A stretch of DNA of 64,000 bases from Coleophoma eucalyptorum (lineage: Eukaryota > Ascomycota > Leotiomycetes > Helotiales > Dermateaceae). The notes under the pieces were generated by a model. The model did no database searches, was not told the origin of the DNA, and saw only the letters and a list, made by a program, of their open reading frames with translations. Below, piece after piece: positions 22,995 to 34,812 of this stretch (position 1 is the first letter of the stretch; every line of letters begins with the position of its first letter). The stretch is from contig JALRME010000010.1 of NCBI GenBank assembly GCA_026120035.1, positions 806,001-870,000 of the forward strand. The letters are read 5' to 3'. The translations under genes were made by a program, and so were the position numbers.

Positions 22995-23646
22995 TGCGAA
23001 GAGGTCTCGGAGATAAGACCAGCAGGAGAGAAGTAGTACAAGAAGCTCGACCTCTATACGACACAATTGAGGTCGTCGGAATTGGGCAGAACCGATGAAG
23101 ATGGTGGGAGGAAGGGGAGTTGCGACAGTGAGGTTGCGAGCGTTGAGCGGAGCTTTGAGCTGTCGATAAATTTACAGGGCCAAAATCGGAGGCTAACAAG
23201 CTTTTGGCCTAGCTCAGAGCCCATCACTTCCCACCGAATTTCTCGGTGCTACTTAGAAGTGTGTAAATCTCTAGGACAAGCACAATAATTACATTATATG
23301 AAGTCTTTACTATTTAAGCATGAGTTAAAGGAGATAAATGTCGTTAATGGTATAAAGTTTATCATTGTATTGATTCTACAAGGTTTCTGATCGCAATTTA
23401 CAGCCACAGCGTATAGTACGGAACAAAGATGAGTTCTGTCCAAAGCGAGACCCGCCAAGGCAGCATCGGAACAACTAGTTACTCCGCTACTACATAATTA
23501 TTCGGACTGGTTACGCTGTCCTTGTCGATGAAGCTCTCCCGCGCCCCGAGATCCCAAGGCACACTTCGACGACCGTCGTCTCGACACATCACCACCGGAC
23601 GCAGAGGAGGCAATCGAATGGACGTCGGCGCACCGCTTCGACCACC
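22995..23646. promoter_or_regulatory. Divergent promoter region between PDH E2 and SEC7
   Basis: This 652-bp stretch is bounded by the two start codons facing away from each other and must contain both promoters and leaders. No open frame in it has family features. The part next to SEC7 is CG-rich. Confidence 0.7.
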
Positions 23647-26600
23647 ATGAGCTCCTTAGTCTTCGTGATTTCGGCTCTTGAAGCTATCGCAGCTTCGAAG
23701 GAGGCCAGCAAGCAGAAACAGCTCGGGGAAGCTGTTCAGAAAGCACTCCAGCTTATTAAGGAAAACGACGGACAATTGCCCGATCCTGAAATCATCTTCG
23801 AACCTTTGCAGATTGCTACTCGAAGTGGCAGCATACCTCTCACTACAACTTCCCTCGATTGTATTGGCAAGCTTATTAGCTACTCGTACTTCTCTGTACC
23901 CTCATCGCCAAATGCGGATTCCGAAGCTGATCGAGCACCTCTTATTGAACGGGCAATCGATACCATATGCGATTGCTTTCAAGGAGAAACTACTCCGGGC
24001 GAGATTCAACTACAGATCGTCAAATCGCTACTAGCAGCAGTCCTAAATGACAAGATTGTAGTACATGGCGCTGGGCTTCTGAAAGCAGTCAGACAAGTCT
24101 ACAATGTGTTCTTACTCTCGAAAAGCAGCGCCAACCAACAAGTGGCACAAGGCACACTTACACAGATGGTTGGAACGGTATTTGAAAGAGTCAAGACTCG
24201 GATACACATGAAGGAAGCTCGGTTGAATCTATCAAGTTTGGGAAAACCTGCTGGAAACAGCTCATACACAGTTGACGCGACAGAATCAATACTCGAAGTG
24301 CCTGGCGCCCAAGAGGAAACTATGGAAGTGGATGGGGGGAGCACCAGCACGCCATCAGAGGCGCAGTCTAACGAGGATGGTCCGAAGCTTACCCTCAAAG
24401 ACCTCGAGCATCGAAAGAGCTTTGATGACTCGCAGATGGGAGAGGGCCCAACAATGGTCACACAATTGAAGCCTTCAGTGACTTCTCCGCGATCTGTTTC
24501 TGAGCAGACGCAAGCAGAGAGCGCTGATGATACCTTAGATTCAGACGATACTGAAGATGAAGTCCATATTCGCGACGCTTACTTAGTCTTCAGATCATTC
24601 TGCAACTTAAGTACTAAAGTTCTACCTGCAGATCAATTGTACGATCTGAGGGGCCAGGCAATGCGCTCAAAATTGATCTCGCTCCATCTGATTCACACAT
24701 TGCTAAACAACAACATGCTTGTCTTCACTTCTCCTCTATGCACGATCACCAACAGCAAAAGCAATGAACCTACGGGCTTCCTACAGGCCATCAAATTCTA
24801 CCTATGTCTTAGCATAACTCGAAACGGGGCCAGCTCTGTAGATAGAGTTTTTGAAGTATGCTGCGAAATCTTCTGGTTAATGCTTAAATTCATGAGGGCA
24901 CCATTCAAGGTTAGTCTCTTTCTATTTTATTTATAGACTACGTCTAACATGTCAACAGAAAGAAATTGAAGTCTTCTTCAACGAAATTTATCTTGCACTG
25001 CTAGAAAGACGCAATGCTCCTGTCGCCCAGAAGTTCTATTTCATGAACATTCTTCAACGGTTTTGCGCGGATCCACGTGCACTTGTCGAGACCTACCTCA
25101 ACTATGACTGCGATCGTTCATTAAACAACATGTTTCAAAACCTCATCGATGATTTGTCTAAAGCTTCCAGTGCTCCAGTAATGGTTAGCCCACTGCATCA
25201 ACAGCAGTACGAAGACAGAAATTCCAAGAACAATGCTACAGAATGGCAGTCTCGTGGCACGCTTCCTCCTCCCCTTTCTGCTGCCCATATGATTGACCCT
25301 CACCCAAACCCCGACGGTGAAATTCCCAAAGAATATGTCGTCAAGCGGCAGGCTCTTGATTGTCTCGTTGAGACTCTCCGATCTTTGGTGAACTGGTCCC
25401 AGCAAGGGATAGCGGATGTAACTGGTGGAATGGAAAATGACGTTCGGGCCTCTGAAGATATTCGCCCATCTTTTGACCCATCGATGAACGATAGTTCCTC
25501 ACGCATTATCAATGGGGATACTCCTATGCCTCCCTCAACTCCAGTTCTTGAGGACGATCCTGAACACCTGGAGAAAGAGAAACAACGTAAGACAGCATTG
25601 AGCAATGCTGTTAAACAGTTCAACTTCAAACCAAAACGGGGTATCAAATTAATGATCTCTGAGAAGTTTATTCCAAGTGATAGCCCCGAGGATATCGCAC
25701 ATTTCTTACTCACCGAGAACAAACTTGACAAAGCACAAATTGGCGAATTTTTGGGTGAAGGCGATGAGAAAAATATCGCCATTATGCATGCATTTGTGGA
25801 TTCTATGGACTTTACGAAGCGACGCTTTGTGGATGCATTACGCCAGTTTCTCCAATCGTTCCGTCTGCCTGGTGAAGCACAAAAGATTGATCGATTCATG
25901 CTGAAATTCGCCAATCGATACGTCACTGGCAATCCAAATGCCTTTGCTAATGCCGACACGGCATATGTACTGTCATACTCCGTGATTATGCTGAATACGG
26001 ATCTACACAGTAGCAAAGTACAGAAACCAATGACCAGAGAGGAATTCATCAAAAACAACCGAGGTATCAACGACAATGCCAACCTTCCTGACGAGTATCT
26101 TATTGGTATTTACGACGAGATTCTCAACGATGAGATTGTGTTAAAGAGCGAACGTGAAGCTGCTGCTGCGATGGGTGTTCTACCATCTCAATCGGGAGGT
26201 ATTGCCTCTGGTTTTGGGCAGGCATTGGCTACCGTTGGGAGGGATCTACAACGAGAGGCATATCTCCAGCAATCAGAAGAAATCTCGCACAGATCTGAAC
26301 AGCTCTTCAAGAACCTGTTCCGCAACCAAAAAAAGAACGCTTCTAAAGCCGGAACCATGAAGTTCATCCCAGCTACATCGTTCAAACACGTTGGCCCTAT
26401 GTTCGATGTTACGTGGATGTCAATATTTTCCGGTTTGTCCGGGCAAATGCAAAATGCTCACAACATCGAGATCATAAAATTGTGCATGGAGGGCATGAAG
26501 CTTGCAGTCCGCATTGCGTGCTTGTTCGACCTTGAAACGCCATTGGAGGCTTTCGTCTCAGCTCTGAAGAACTACACCAACCTGAACAATCCAACAGAGA

Positions 26601-29173
26601 TGCAGGCTAAAAATGTTGAGGCTTTGAAGGTCATTCTCGAGATCGCACAGACTGAAGGAAATCTTCTCAAGGGGTCTTGGCGCGATATTCTGCTGTGTAT
26701 CAGTCAGCTTGACAGACTGCAACTGATCTCTGATGGCGTGGATGAGGGTGCTATTCCTGACGTTTCCAAGGCAAGAATTGTGACTGCCCAACGACAAGAC
26801 TCGACAGCTTCGAGAAAATCTACCCAGAGTGTCCGAACTCGACCTCGGCAACGGTCTGCAACCACCAGCACAGGATTTTCAATCGAAATCGGCAACGAAA
26901 GTCGCTCAGATGAAGTCATCAAAGGCGTTGATCGCATTTTCACAAATACAGCCAACCTGTCTGGCGAGGCTATTGTTCACTTTGTTCGAGCTTTATGTGA
27001 AGTCAGCTGGGATGAGATCAGGATCTCGGGTTCGAACGAGTCACCGCGGACTTATAGTCTTCAAAAGCTCGTGGAAATTAGTTACTACAATATGACCCGT
27101 GTGAGGTTTGAATGGACAAATATTTGGGCAGTTCTAGGTGAGCATTTCAATCGGGTTGGATGCCACAACAATACCGCAGTTGTCTTCTTTGCTCTGGACT
27201 CTTTGCGGCAGTTGTCCATGCGATTCATGGAGATCGAGGAACTTCCGGGTTTCAAATTTCAAAAAGACTTCCTGAAACCCTTCGAACACGTCATGTCTAA
27301 TAGTAGCGTGGTTGCTGTAAAAGACATGGCGCTTCGCTGTCTTATTCAGATGATTCAAGCACGAGGCGAGAACATACGATCAGGATGGCGGACAATGTTC
27401 GGTGTTTTCACAGTGGCAGCCCGCGAGCCATATGAGAGCATTGTGAACCTTGCTTTTGAGAATGTCAATCAAGTCTACAAGACTAGATTTGGCGTTGTCA
27501 TCTCACAAGGTGCATTTGCAGACCTCATTGTGTGCCTGACAGAATTTTCGAAGAACATGAAATTCCAGAAGAAGGGATTGCAGGCAATGGAAACTCTCAA
27601 GTCAATCATTCCCAGAATGCTGAAGACTCCTGAGTGTCCGCTGTCTAACAAAGCCGCCGTCAATTCAGATGGATCCCCTAAAACAAACGAGATGACACCA
27701 AATCAACCTAGCCGCACTTCACAAGAAGAGGCTTTCTGGTTCCCAGTTCTCTTTGCTTTTCATGATGTCTTAATGACGGGAGAAGATTTAGAGGTACGAT
27801 CAAATGCATTGAACTACCTCTTCGAGTCTTTGGTGCGGTATGGTGGCGATTTTCCACCGGATTTCTGGGACATTCTCTGGAGACAACTTCTTTACCCTAT
27901 CTTCATGGTGCTCAAGTCAAAGTCAGAAATGTCGAATTCCCTCAATCACGAAGAACTTTCTGTCTGGCTATCCACTACCATGATTCAAGCGCTTCGTAAC
28001 ATGATCACTCTGTTTACGCATTATTTCGAATCGCTGGAGTACATGCTTGATCGATTTCTTGATCTTCTGACGCTTTGTATTTGTCAAGAAAACGATACAA
28101 TTGCTCGAATCGGCAGTAACTGCTTGCAACAACTCATCTTGCAAAACGTTAACAAGTTCAAGCCCGAGCATTGGACGAAGATCGTGGGTGCATTTGTAGA
28201 TCTTTTCGAAAAAACTACTGCCTATCAACTCTTTTCTGCGGCTACATCCGCCACCACGAGCAACGGGCTAGAAAATGGTGTATCGCCGATTGATGAACCT
28301 ACTGGTGATGAGAAGTCACTCAAGATCAACGGTACCAATGGAGCTGCAAATTCAGATACTGAAAGTGTAGTTGACGATGAGGCTCGCACGCCGACAGCTC
28401 CTCCTTCTGAGTTGGAGGATTACAAACCCCAACCTGGCTTACAGCAGCAACCCGTCGTTGTGACCGCCGCTCGCCGACGGTTCTTCAACAAAATCATAAC
28501 AAAATGTGTCCTTCAATTGCTTATGATTGAAACGGTAAATGAGCTCTTCTCGAATGATGCTGTTTATGCTCGCATTCCAAGTCCAGAACTTCTGAGAGTG
28601 ATGGGTCTTCTCAAAAAGAGTTTCTTGTTCGCCAAGAAATTCAATGAGAATAAAGAGCTCCGTATGCGACTTTGGAGGGAAGGCTTCATGAAGCAGCCGC
28701 CCAATCTTCTCAAGCAAGAGAGTGGAAGTGCAGCAACTTACGTTAGTATTTTACTACGCATGTACCATGATGAAGGCGAAGAGCGAAAGAGTAATCGCGC
28801 GGACATTGAATCTGCCCTAGTCCCCCTCTGTGCTGATATCATTCGTGGATTCGTACAATTGGAAGAGGACTCTCAGCAGAGAAATATCATGGCTTGGCGG
28901 CCAGTGGTGGTTGATGTTATAGAAGGATACACCAACTTCCCAGCTGAGGGCTTCGAGAAACACATCGACGTGTTCTATCCGCTGGCCGTGGAACTTCTTA
29001 GTCGCGACATGAGTGTCGAGATAAGACTTGTCCTCCAAGGTCTGCTGCGACGTGTCGGAGAAGTCAAACTTGGTCTACCTCCACAGCGAAGACCTAGCAC
29101 GCCCAGCAGTCCAACGAGCACTCATTCATTCTATCCAGGGATAGGGTCCAGAAGATCAAGTCGCAGGGATTAA
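23647..29173 (+). CDS. SEC7: ARF guanine-nucleotide exchange factor SEC7 (BIG type)
   Basis: Exons 23647-24909 and 24959-29173, split by a 49-nt intron, give 1825 residues, as expected for fungal Sec7/BIG. Order: an N-terminal DCB-like helical region, an acidic linker, the HUS box NYDCD at about 461-465, the catalytic Sec7 domain at about 635-820, and long HDS repeats to the C-terminus. The catalytic glutamate finger is Glu727 in FRLPGEAQKIDR, and the second helix motif NTDLHSS is intact. The protein loads GTP on Arf1 at the trans-Golgi to drive coat assembly and is essential in yeast. The Ser/Pro-rich end (RPSTPSSPTSTHS) looks like a phosphorylated tail. The ATG at 23647 follows a CG-rich leader, and no upstream in-frame ATG fits better. 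Confidence is high for function, lower for the exact N-terminus. Confidence 0.96.
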
Positions 29174-29400
29174 CGTCATTCTTCTTTCACCAATCAGGTT
29201 CTTTCTTCGTTTCCTTGTTATTTGAGCGTGGCATATAGGCAGTTAGGCTGCCATCTATCTAAAGGGAGTTTATTGGCGATTGTAATGGCCAGCGGATTCA
29301 TGGATGGCTGTTGTAGAGGATTGTTGTTATGGATGTTCGAGTTTGTGTATAAATATCCCCAGATGTGTCTTTAGAGTTTGATGTACGTCTTCCTATCACA

Positions 29401-30567
29401 TTATTTTTTGTGCATGACCAAGTTCTCAATCTCCTCGCATACTTTGTCAGTGACCTTAACCGTCTTGTTGCTCCTTCCTAGATCTTGCGTCTTGACTCCT
29501 TGCTCCTTTACATTCTCTACCACCAGCATCAATAGATCAGCAGCGTCTCCTTCTCCAAGCCACCTCAACATTTCTGCCGCTGTCCAAAAAGTAGCAACTG
29601 GGTTTGCAACACCCCTTCCAGTAATATCAAACACACATCCATAAATTGACTCAAACATGCTAGGACTTTGACGCATGGGATCTAGATTCGCTGTCGGCGC
29701 GATACCTATACTCCTCTAGCGATGCCGCAAGATCACTCGAAATACCAGGATGCAAATTTGTCGCTACCACGGTATTGATCATCGCAGGCTTTAGCACCAT
29801 CCTCATTGTCATAGCATTCACGAGCATCGTATCAACCGTGACATCAGCAAAGCTCTTGCTCACCTCGGCAACAACAAATCCCAAAATACCATTCCATTCC
29901 GTTGCGCATTGCACTTCGCCACAGCCGTCAACATCTTCCGTGACCGACTCTACACCGTCTCAAAGACAAACCGCACGATCCTTTCCTACCCCCGCGTGCG
30001 AGTTCCAATATTTCTGTAGCCACTTCCCACCCGGTTTGCAGATGCGACCGCCGGCCATGCCCAGCGTACTCGCCTTTCGAGTTCTCGCGAATGATCACCC
30101 ATTCAAGATCCCCTACCATATAATTCTAGAGCGGTGATGTCGTCCCGTGTGTGATTCGTGTCGGGCGGACATTGGTGTACTGTTGAAGTGGCTAGCAGAT
30201 TGCGAGACAGAGACCCCAGAGCAAAATATGATCTGGCAGGTCTGTAGTTTCCCTTCATCAGCTTCCTGTGCTTCGACCTTGCTAGGGGTACAAAAAACTT
30301 ACCAGGAGCCCCAACCGCCCAAAACAAGATGGTGTTAAATTTCTTCAGCTGCTCCAATGCGCCTTCTGGTAGGTATGTCCCTTCTTTCTTGTATTACGTA
30401 GAATCCTAGCCTAAGTGCGTGAACTCCAGCCCAAAGCTGCCGAGTGCATTGGTAAGTGCGCGTGAGACTTGAATCCCAGCTGAAATAACTTCTGGTCCTA
30501 CACCATCTGCGGGTATGGAAGCTATACTATAGCTTGGGCGAGTGGGTTCAAGTGCGCTCGTTGCCAT
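29401..30567 (-). pseudogene. Pseudogene of a tartrate/isopropylmalate-type NAD-dependent decarboxylating dehydrogenase
   Basis: Reading leftward from an intact ATG (30567), the pieces cover the whole family length: MATSALEPTRPSYSIASIPADG with the GVGPEV nucleotide-site start, LPEGALEQLKKFNTILF, an intron with GTAAGT (about 30300) to CTACAG, NVRPTR, RENSKGEYAGHGRRSH, and near the end DITGRGVANPVATFW. They are broken by at least four in-frame stops before about 30120, one more TAG near 29950, and three frame changes (near 30030, 29895 and 29725). The acidic metal-site motif expected as ADILSDLAA reads PGISSDLAA. Family members oxidise and decarboxylate tartrate, malate or isopropylmalate-like acids. 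The gene is clearly dead, but the 3' end stays well conserved, so the loss is probably not ancient. It is convergent with SEC7. Confidence 0.88.
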
Positions 30568-31944
30568 TATGTTTTATTGCTGCGGTTGGAAGTGGTATAA
30601 TGTAGAGACATTGTTGTCTTTATGGTGCAATACTTATTACGATGCATCTGGAGATCTTGGGGCTTGTCTGGTGGGCTGAATATTGTGGCTAACCTTTGAG
30701 CCACGCTTCCCCGCTCCCCCCACATTTTGCTGCTTCACTATCACGCAATGTCGACTGTCTTACGATTCACGGGCTATCGTCATCGGTTGACATAGATCAA
30801 TAGAATTTGGAAAATTGCAGCGTTGCCAGTATCGTCACTACGAGACCTTGGGAATCACACTACTGTCGAATTAGTAACTAGATTTGTTAAAGTTGTGCTA
30901 TTATTGCATCAATGAACTGCGCCGCGACACGTTCTCGTAGTTGTTAACGGAGGCATGACATGTCAAATCCAGCGGAACTTCAGACGTCACAGATAATACC
31001 TGTATTTCTCTCAATTAAGGGATTCGGTGTCGCGTTTACCTCGTTATTGTAAGGAATAACGCTTTAGATCGCTCCCAAGAACTGTGTCCGTTGCTCGCCT
31101 AATTGGTGCACATCGCGTATTCCTTGTATTGCTCTTGACTTGGTCAGTTACTTTTAGGTCCAATTGCATATTTGTCGTTGAATACGAATAACTGGCTGTA
31201 TTTCAACCGTAATGAATATCACCACTTCTCGGGGCTCACTCGGTTCATCCATAACGGGCCATACAAGTGGCAAAAACCTTTATGTCACCTCTTGGAATGA
31301 TGAACACATTGTTCCAATTCCGGTGGTTTCCGCTACGTCTTGAGGTCTCTTCATTAAGTCCGCCGCTATGATGTTGTGGCTTTCAATAGGTCCGAATAGA
31401 GCGGCATCGCTCTTTGAAGTAGATGCACACGGCGCCGATAAGTAGATTGATATAGATGACCCTCTAGTATCTATTTACCTTCTCGCTAGCTAATCAAGCA
31501 ATGGAGACCATGAATATTTCAATATTGAGTTGATAAAAGATTCAGAATAATAAAAGTTTTACTACGGAATGAATCAAGTTATTTCCCCTACACAGAGAAA
31601 GAATGGCGGTCCACGGGGCCGTGGCAACCACTGGTGACTGTATCGCTTGCTTACAGAGGCACGCACAATACCACGTTACTAGTATTCAGCAAAGAGTGTT
31701 AAATAATAGTGCACAGTATTTAGAAAGGGAATGTTTTCTTGACCACAAAACTTTTTATGGCATGAAGCGTCATGCCCAAACTCCTACTACCTTGACTTTA
31801 GCTGCCAAGTTTGTCCGTTGTTGATCATTAACCACACAAGCCTCCAAAATCTTAGCAGTTCTTTGCCCTATCAACACTATCGATAACCATCATTCACCTA
31901 GTTACACGTCTATTCCAAATAATACATACTTTCCTGTAACAACA
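30568..31944. other. Intergenic, 1.4 kb, no supported gene
   Basis: Contains the old promoter of the dehydrogenase pseudogene and the promoter of the 2EXR gene. A 73-codon open frame at 31603-31824 has no recognisable features. Confidence 0.5.
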
Positions 31945-32733
31945 ATGACTACCAACGTGTCTGATGGTGCAACGGCTATCATTGAATCGTCAACAACAAC
32001 TACAGACGCGACTGTTGTAAACTCCAGTCTCTTCAATACACTTCCCATTGAGCTTCGCCAGAAGATCTGGTACCACGCTTCCTTCATTCCTCAGACAATT
32101 GTCATCACCTACATCGGCCCTAAGGCTGATGGGAAGGGTATTCAATTATACCCGTACTTCAAGAGTACACAGAAAGCACCCGCACTTTTGCATGTGTGCA
32201 GAGAGGCTCGAGAGTGTGGACAGAAAGTGTACGCTGCTTGCCATATTGAAACAGATGCCAGCAGCGCCAGTCCCAAGATAGTTTACATTAATGCCGCAGT
32301 GGATGAGATTTCATTCCCCTATTCCGGCGACAACACTGCCAAGGCTCTATACTGGGCACTGACCTTACAAGATTGGAGGAAAGTGGGAAGATTTGTTCAT
32401 CACACTGATCGCCCGCTTACGCGTCCAGCCATTACTTTGTTGAGTTCTGTGTTGGACCACCAGAACCTGTGTGCAACCATCATTCCCCATGAACAAACAG
32501 TGTCCAACAATAACAGCAACTACTACTCGACGCGAGGATCCATCTTGATTAAGGCGGGCACTGGACATCTGGGAAACATTGAGAAACTAACGTTGCAACT
32601 TCGAGCTGCCATACAGTCGGGTGATGACGACACCATTAAGGTTATCTACAGTAGTGTCTTGAAAGAGTACGGAGGTAATATAAATAAGGCTCTCGAGGGC
32701 ATGTTCTTTGCAACAAGCGCCGTGCTACAATAG
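31945..32733 (+). CDS. 2EXR-domain protein, function unknown
   Basis: A 262-residue frame. After a Ser/Thr-rich start come the marks of the fungal 2EXR family: FNTLPIELRQKIWYHA at about 31-45, PQTIVITYIG, and APALLHVCREARECG at about 79-93. Such proteins are numerous in Leotiomycetes and related fungi and have no established function. The frame ends at a TAG (32731-32733), but the same frame stays open for 39 more codons to 32853 with plausible amphipathic sequence (NLQRLETISKLQDLQ). The stop may therefore be a recent nonsense change. No intron is needed. Confidence 0.78.
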   Translation: MTTNVSDGATAIIESSTTTTDATVVNSSLFNTLPIELRQKIWYHASFIPQTIVITYIGPKADGKGIQLYPYFKSTQKAPALLHVCREARECGQKVYAACHIETDASSASPKIVYINAAVDEISFPYSGDNTAKALYWALTLQDWRKVGRFVHHTDRPLTRPAITLLSSVLDHQNLCATIIPHEQTVSNNNSNYYSTRGSILIKAGTGHLGNIEKLTLQLRAAIQSGDDDTIKVIYSSVLKEYGGNINKALEGMFFATSAVLQ

Positions 32734-33600
32734 GACCACGTCTTGCAGAACCTGCAACGACTCGAGACGATATCCAAGCTACAAGATCTACAAGCAAGAC
32801 GACGTCCGAATCCTGTGGCGCAATTTTCCCACCGGATATTACGGCTGCTTTAGAAAGATAATGCGTGGAGAATAACACAAGTTTTGTGGTAGATACTGGA
32901 GCAGGTCCAAGATGCAGGATTATTTGCCAGACGCAAAGTAACCATTCTTCTGAGGCTGTCGATTTCCACCCTTCGGCGGTCTTACCTCCAATTGTTCTTT
33001 GGTATTTCTGTAGAATAACAAGTCCTATTCAAACCCAATCACTGTTAAATTAGCCATTCTTCTCTTTTCCTGGAGATTTGAATTTCATATTTGAGTCCTC
33101 GCGTTGTGCCCTATCGTTGTGCCGTGACGCGACGCGTCTGTGCTGAGACATTTCCCACGATATTTGCCAATCTTGGTGAATGATTTTAAAGTCGCGAATA
33201 ATTTAGGTAGAGATACTTTGGCACGTAATTGTGAATAAGATTGTCAGTGTTGTTCGAGTTGTGTAGGAATTTTCTAATCTAACCACGAATGTGCACCCAA
33301 AGCTGTGGGTTTCACAATGAGAGGTGTCGAATTTACTCAGTTTCAAATCATGAACACTCTTAATATTCCCTAGCAGCGAGAATCTAATGTAAAAAATACC
33401 GCAACTGAGATTTCAAATATCGGGCAGGATTTATACTCTATTATGCCTGGCTCTGACATTATATCAACTCAATTGGAGTTTTCCATGTTGTAATATTGTG
33501 AGGGAGGTTTTTTTGGGAGTGAAGGGGGGGGAGGGTATTTTGGAGTAATCGTAAATTCACATTGTTTATAAATTGAAGTAAGCAATTCCTGACATCTCAA
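32734..33600. other. 3' flank of the 2EXR gene and region before the tRNA-Phe cluster
   Basis: The first 117 bases continue the 2EXR frame past its stop. The rest has no gene. A G-rich segment at 33502-33535 holds G-tracts of 3, 3, 8 and 3 and could form a quadruplex; it ends 65 bp before the first tRNA gene. Confidence 0.55.
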
Positions 33601-33690
33601 GCGGCTTTAGCTCACTTGGGAGAGCGCCAGACTGAAGTCAACTTCAGACAGTCCATCTGGAGGCACTGTGTTCGATCCACAGAAGCCGCA
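33601..33690 (+). tRNA. tRNA-Phe (GAA), copy 1, with 17-nt intron
   Basis: Ninety bases fold as a full cloverleaf. The acceptor stem GCGGCTT/AAGCCGC is perfect, the D arm is GCTC/GAGC, the anticodon stem CCAGA/TCTGG encloses CTGAAGA, and the T arm CTGTG/CACAG holds TTCGATC. Discriminator A is at 33690. The intron (33638-33654) sits one base 3' of the anticodon, the normal place, and contains ACTTCAG, which pairs with the anticodon region CTGAAGT. The mature tRNA is 73 nt before CCA addition. Confidence 0.97.
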
Positions 33691-33737
33691 ATCTGCGAGT
33701 CAAGGAAAACCTTGATTAATCTGAACACCTTTTTTTT
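33691..33737 (+). ncRNA. tRNA-Phe trailer with conserved hairpin, copy 1
   Basis: Two bases after the tRNA comes CTGCG (33693-33697), then an 8-bp hairpin AGTCAAGG/CCTTGATT (33698-33705 with 33710-33717, loop AAAA, one G-U pair), then GAACACC (33723-33729) and a T8 run that should stop Pol III. No earlier run of four T exists, so the element should be in the primary tRNA transcript. The same layout follows copies 2 and 3 with compensating stem changes. Function unknown. Confidence 0.7.
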
Positions 33738-34020
33738 GTCTTTTTGCCCTTTTATCCTATGAGTTAGTCTCCTCCATACAATCTCGGCTCGGACCCGTTT
33801 TCTTTTTCTCTCCATCGGCCATCTCGGCCTAATATCCCTTCGCTCGTATTATCCGAACCAGATAAGCGAGACGAGAAATCAAAGATTTCGCAATCCAACC
33901 AATCCTACAAGCAGCTGGTGAACAGAATATATGGATCTGTCTTCTTTTTCTTTTCTGGACACCTTTCTGTCTGCCTTCATAACCTGATTTAAGTCTTTCT
34001 GCATCATTCAAAATCCCAAA

Positions 34021-34112
34021 GCGGCTTTAGCTCACTTGGGAGAGCGCCAGACTGAAGTCAAACTTTGGTAACATCTATCTGGAGGCACTGTGTTCGATCC
34101 ACAGAAGCCGCA
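34021..34112 (+). tRNA. tRNA-Phe (GAA), copy 2, with a different 19-nt intron
   Basis: The 73 mature bases are identical to copy 1. The intron (34058-34076) is 19 nt and shares only its first bases with the others, yet it keeps ACTTTGG, which can still pair with the anticodon region CTGAAGT using two G-U pairs. This is the usual pre-tRNA anticodon-intron helix. Box A and box B are intact. Confidence 0.97.
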
Positions 34113-34171
34113 TTCTCTGCGAGTCGAGGATTACCTCGACTAAACGAACACTTCTTTTTTGCCGTTTTTTT
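34113..34171 (+). ncRNA. tRNA-Phe trailer with conserved hairpin, copy 2
   Basis: CTGCG lies at 34117-34121. The hairpin is AGTCGAGG/CCTCGACT (34122-34129 with 34134-34141, loop ATTA, all Watson-Crick). GAACAC is at 34146-34151, followed by T6 (34155-34160) and T7 (34165-34171). Relative to copy 1 the fifth pair changes from A-U to G-C on both sides and the second from G-U to G-C. Confidence 0.7.
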
Positions 34172-34722
34172 CTTCGGGGAGTTTTGGGCCAGACCATTAC
34201 CAACATATGATAAATAATCTATCATTGAGGCTGTAAGAGTCATACACCGACAAACAGAAAAGGATTGGTTAACAGCTACCTAACTAACTAAGCCTTATCC
34301 CTCCTTAATATCATAAACACGGAAGCGCAGAAATTCAACGGCTTGAGGGTGCTCTCGGCAAGCATTCCTTGCTTTTGCCTTCTTGCTGAACCCTTTCCTG
34401 ACTCGCAGTTATCATATTCTTCTGCATCATCTTTTAGTAACTAAAGTTCCAGCTAAGAACTGTTCCTGAAAGAAGCAAGGGCTTCCCACGCTTCACACGT
34501 TACGACCACACGTTACATAGCCGAACAAAGAATTCGGGATCGGGGATCTGACCGAAGGTCCCCTTTCCAGGGCCTAGCCTCGTGACTTGGGCCGCGGCCG
34601 AGGAAAATAACGAGAAAAAGTTTCTTCATAAATTATTAAGAATTATGAACTAATTTTCTCAAGTGCACACACGATGTTACTCTGTTAAAAACCCAAATAA
34701 GGAAATGCCGTCAACAACTTCA
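34172..34722. other. Spacer between tRNA-Phe copies 2 and 3
   Basis: No gene seen. Sequence upstream of the three tRNA copies is not obviously shared, so the repeated unit seems to be the tRNA with its trailer only. Confidence 0.5.
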
Positions 34723-34812
34723 GCGGCTTTAGCTCACTTGGGAGAGCGCCAGACTGAAGTCAACTTCAGACAGTCCATCTGGAGGCACTGTGTTCGATCC
34801 ACAGAAGCCGCA
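34723..34812 (+). tRNA. tRNA-Phe (GAA), copy 3, with 17-nt intron
   Basis: Identical to copy 1 over all 90 bases, including the intron (34760-34776) with its ACTTCAG pairing segment. The complete cloverleaf ends with discriminator A at 34812. Confidence 0.97.

Noticed and set aside
33612..34243. Open frames running across the tRNA-Phe copies
   Set aside because: They overlap complete tRNA cloverleafs and exist only because the tRNA sequence is repeated.
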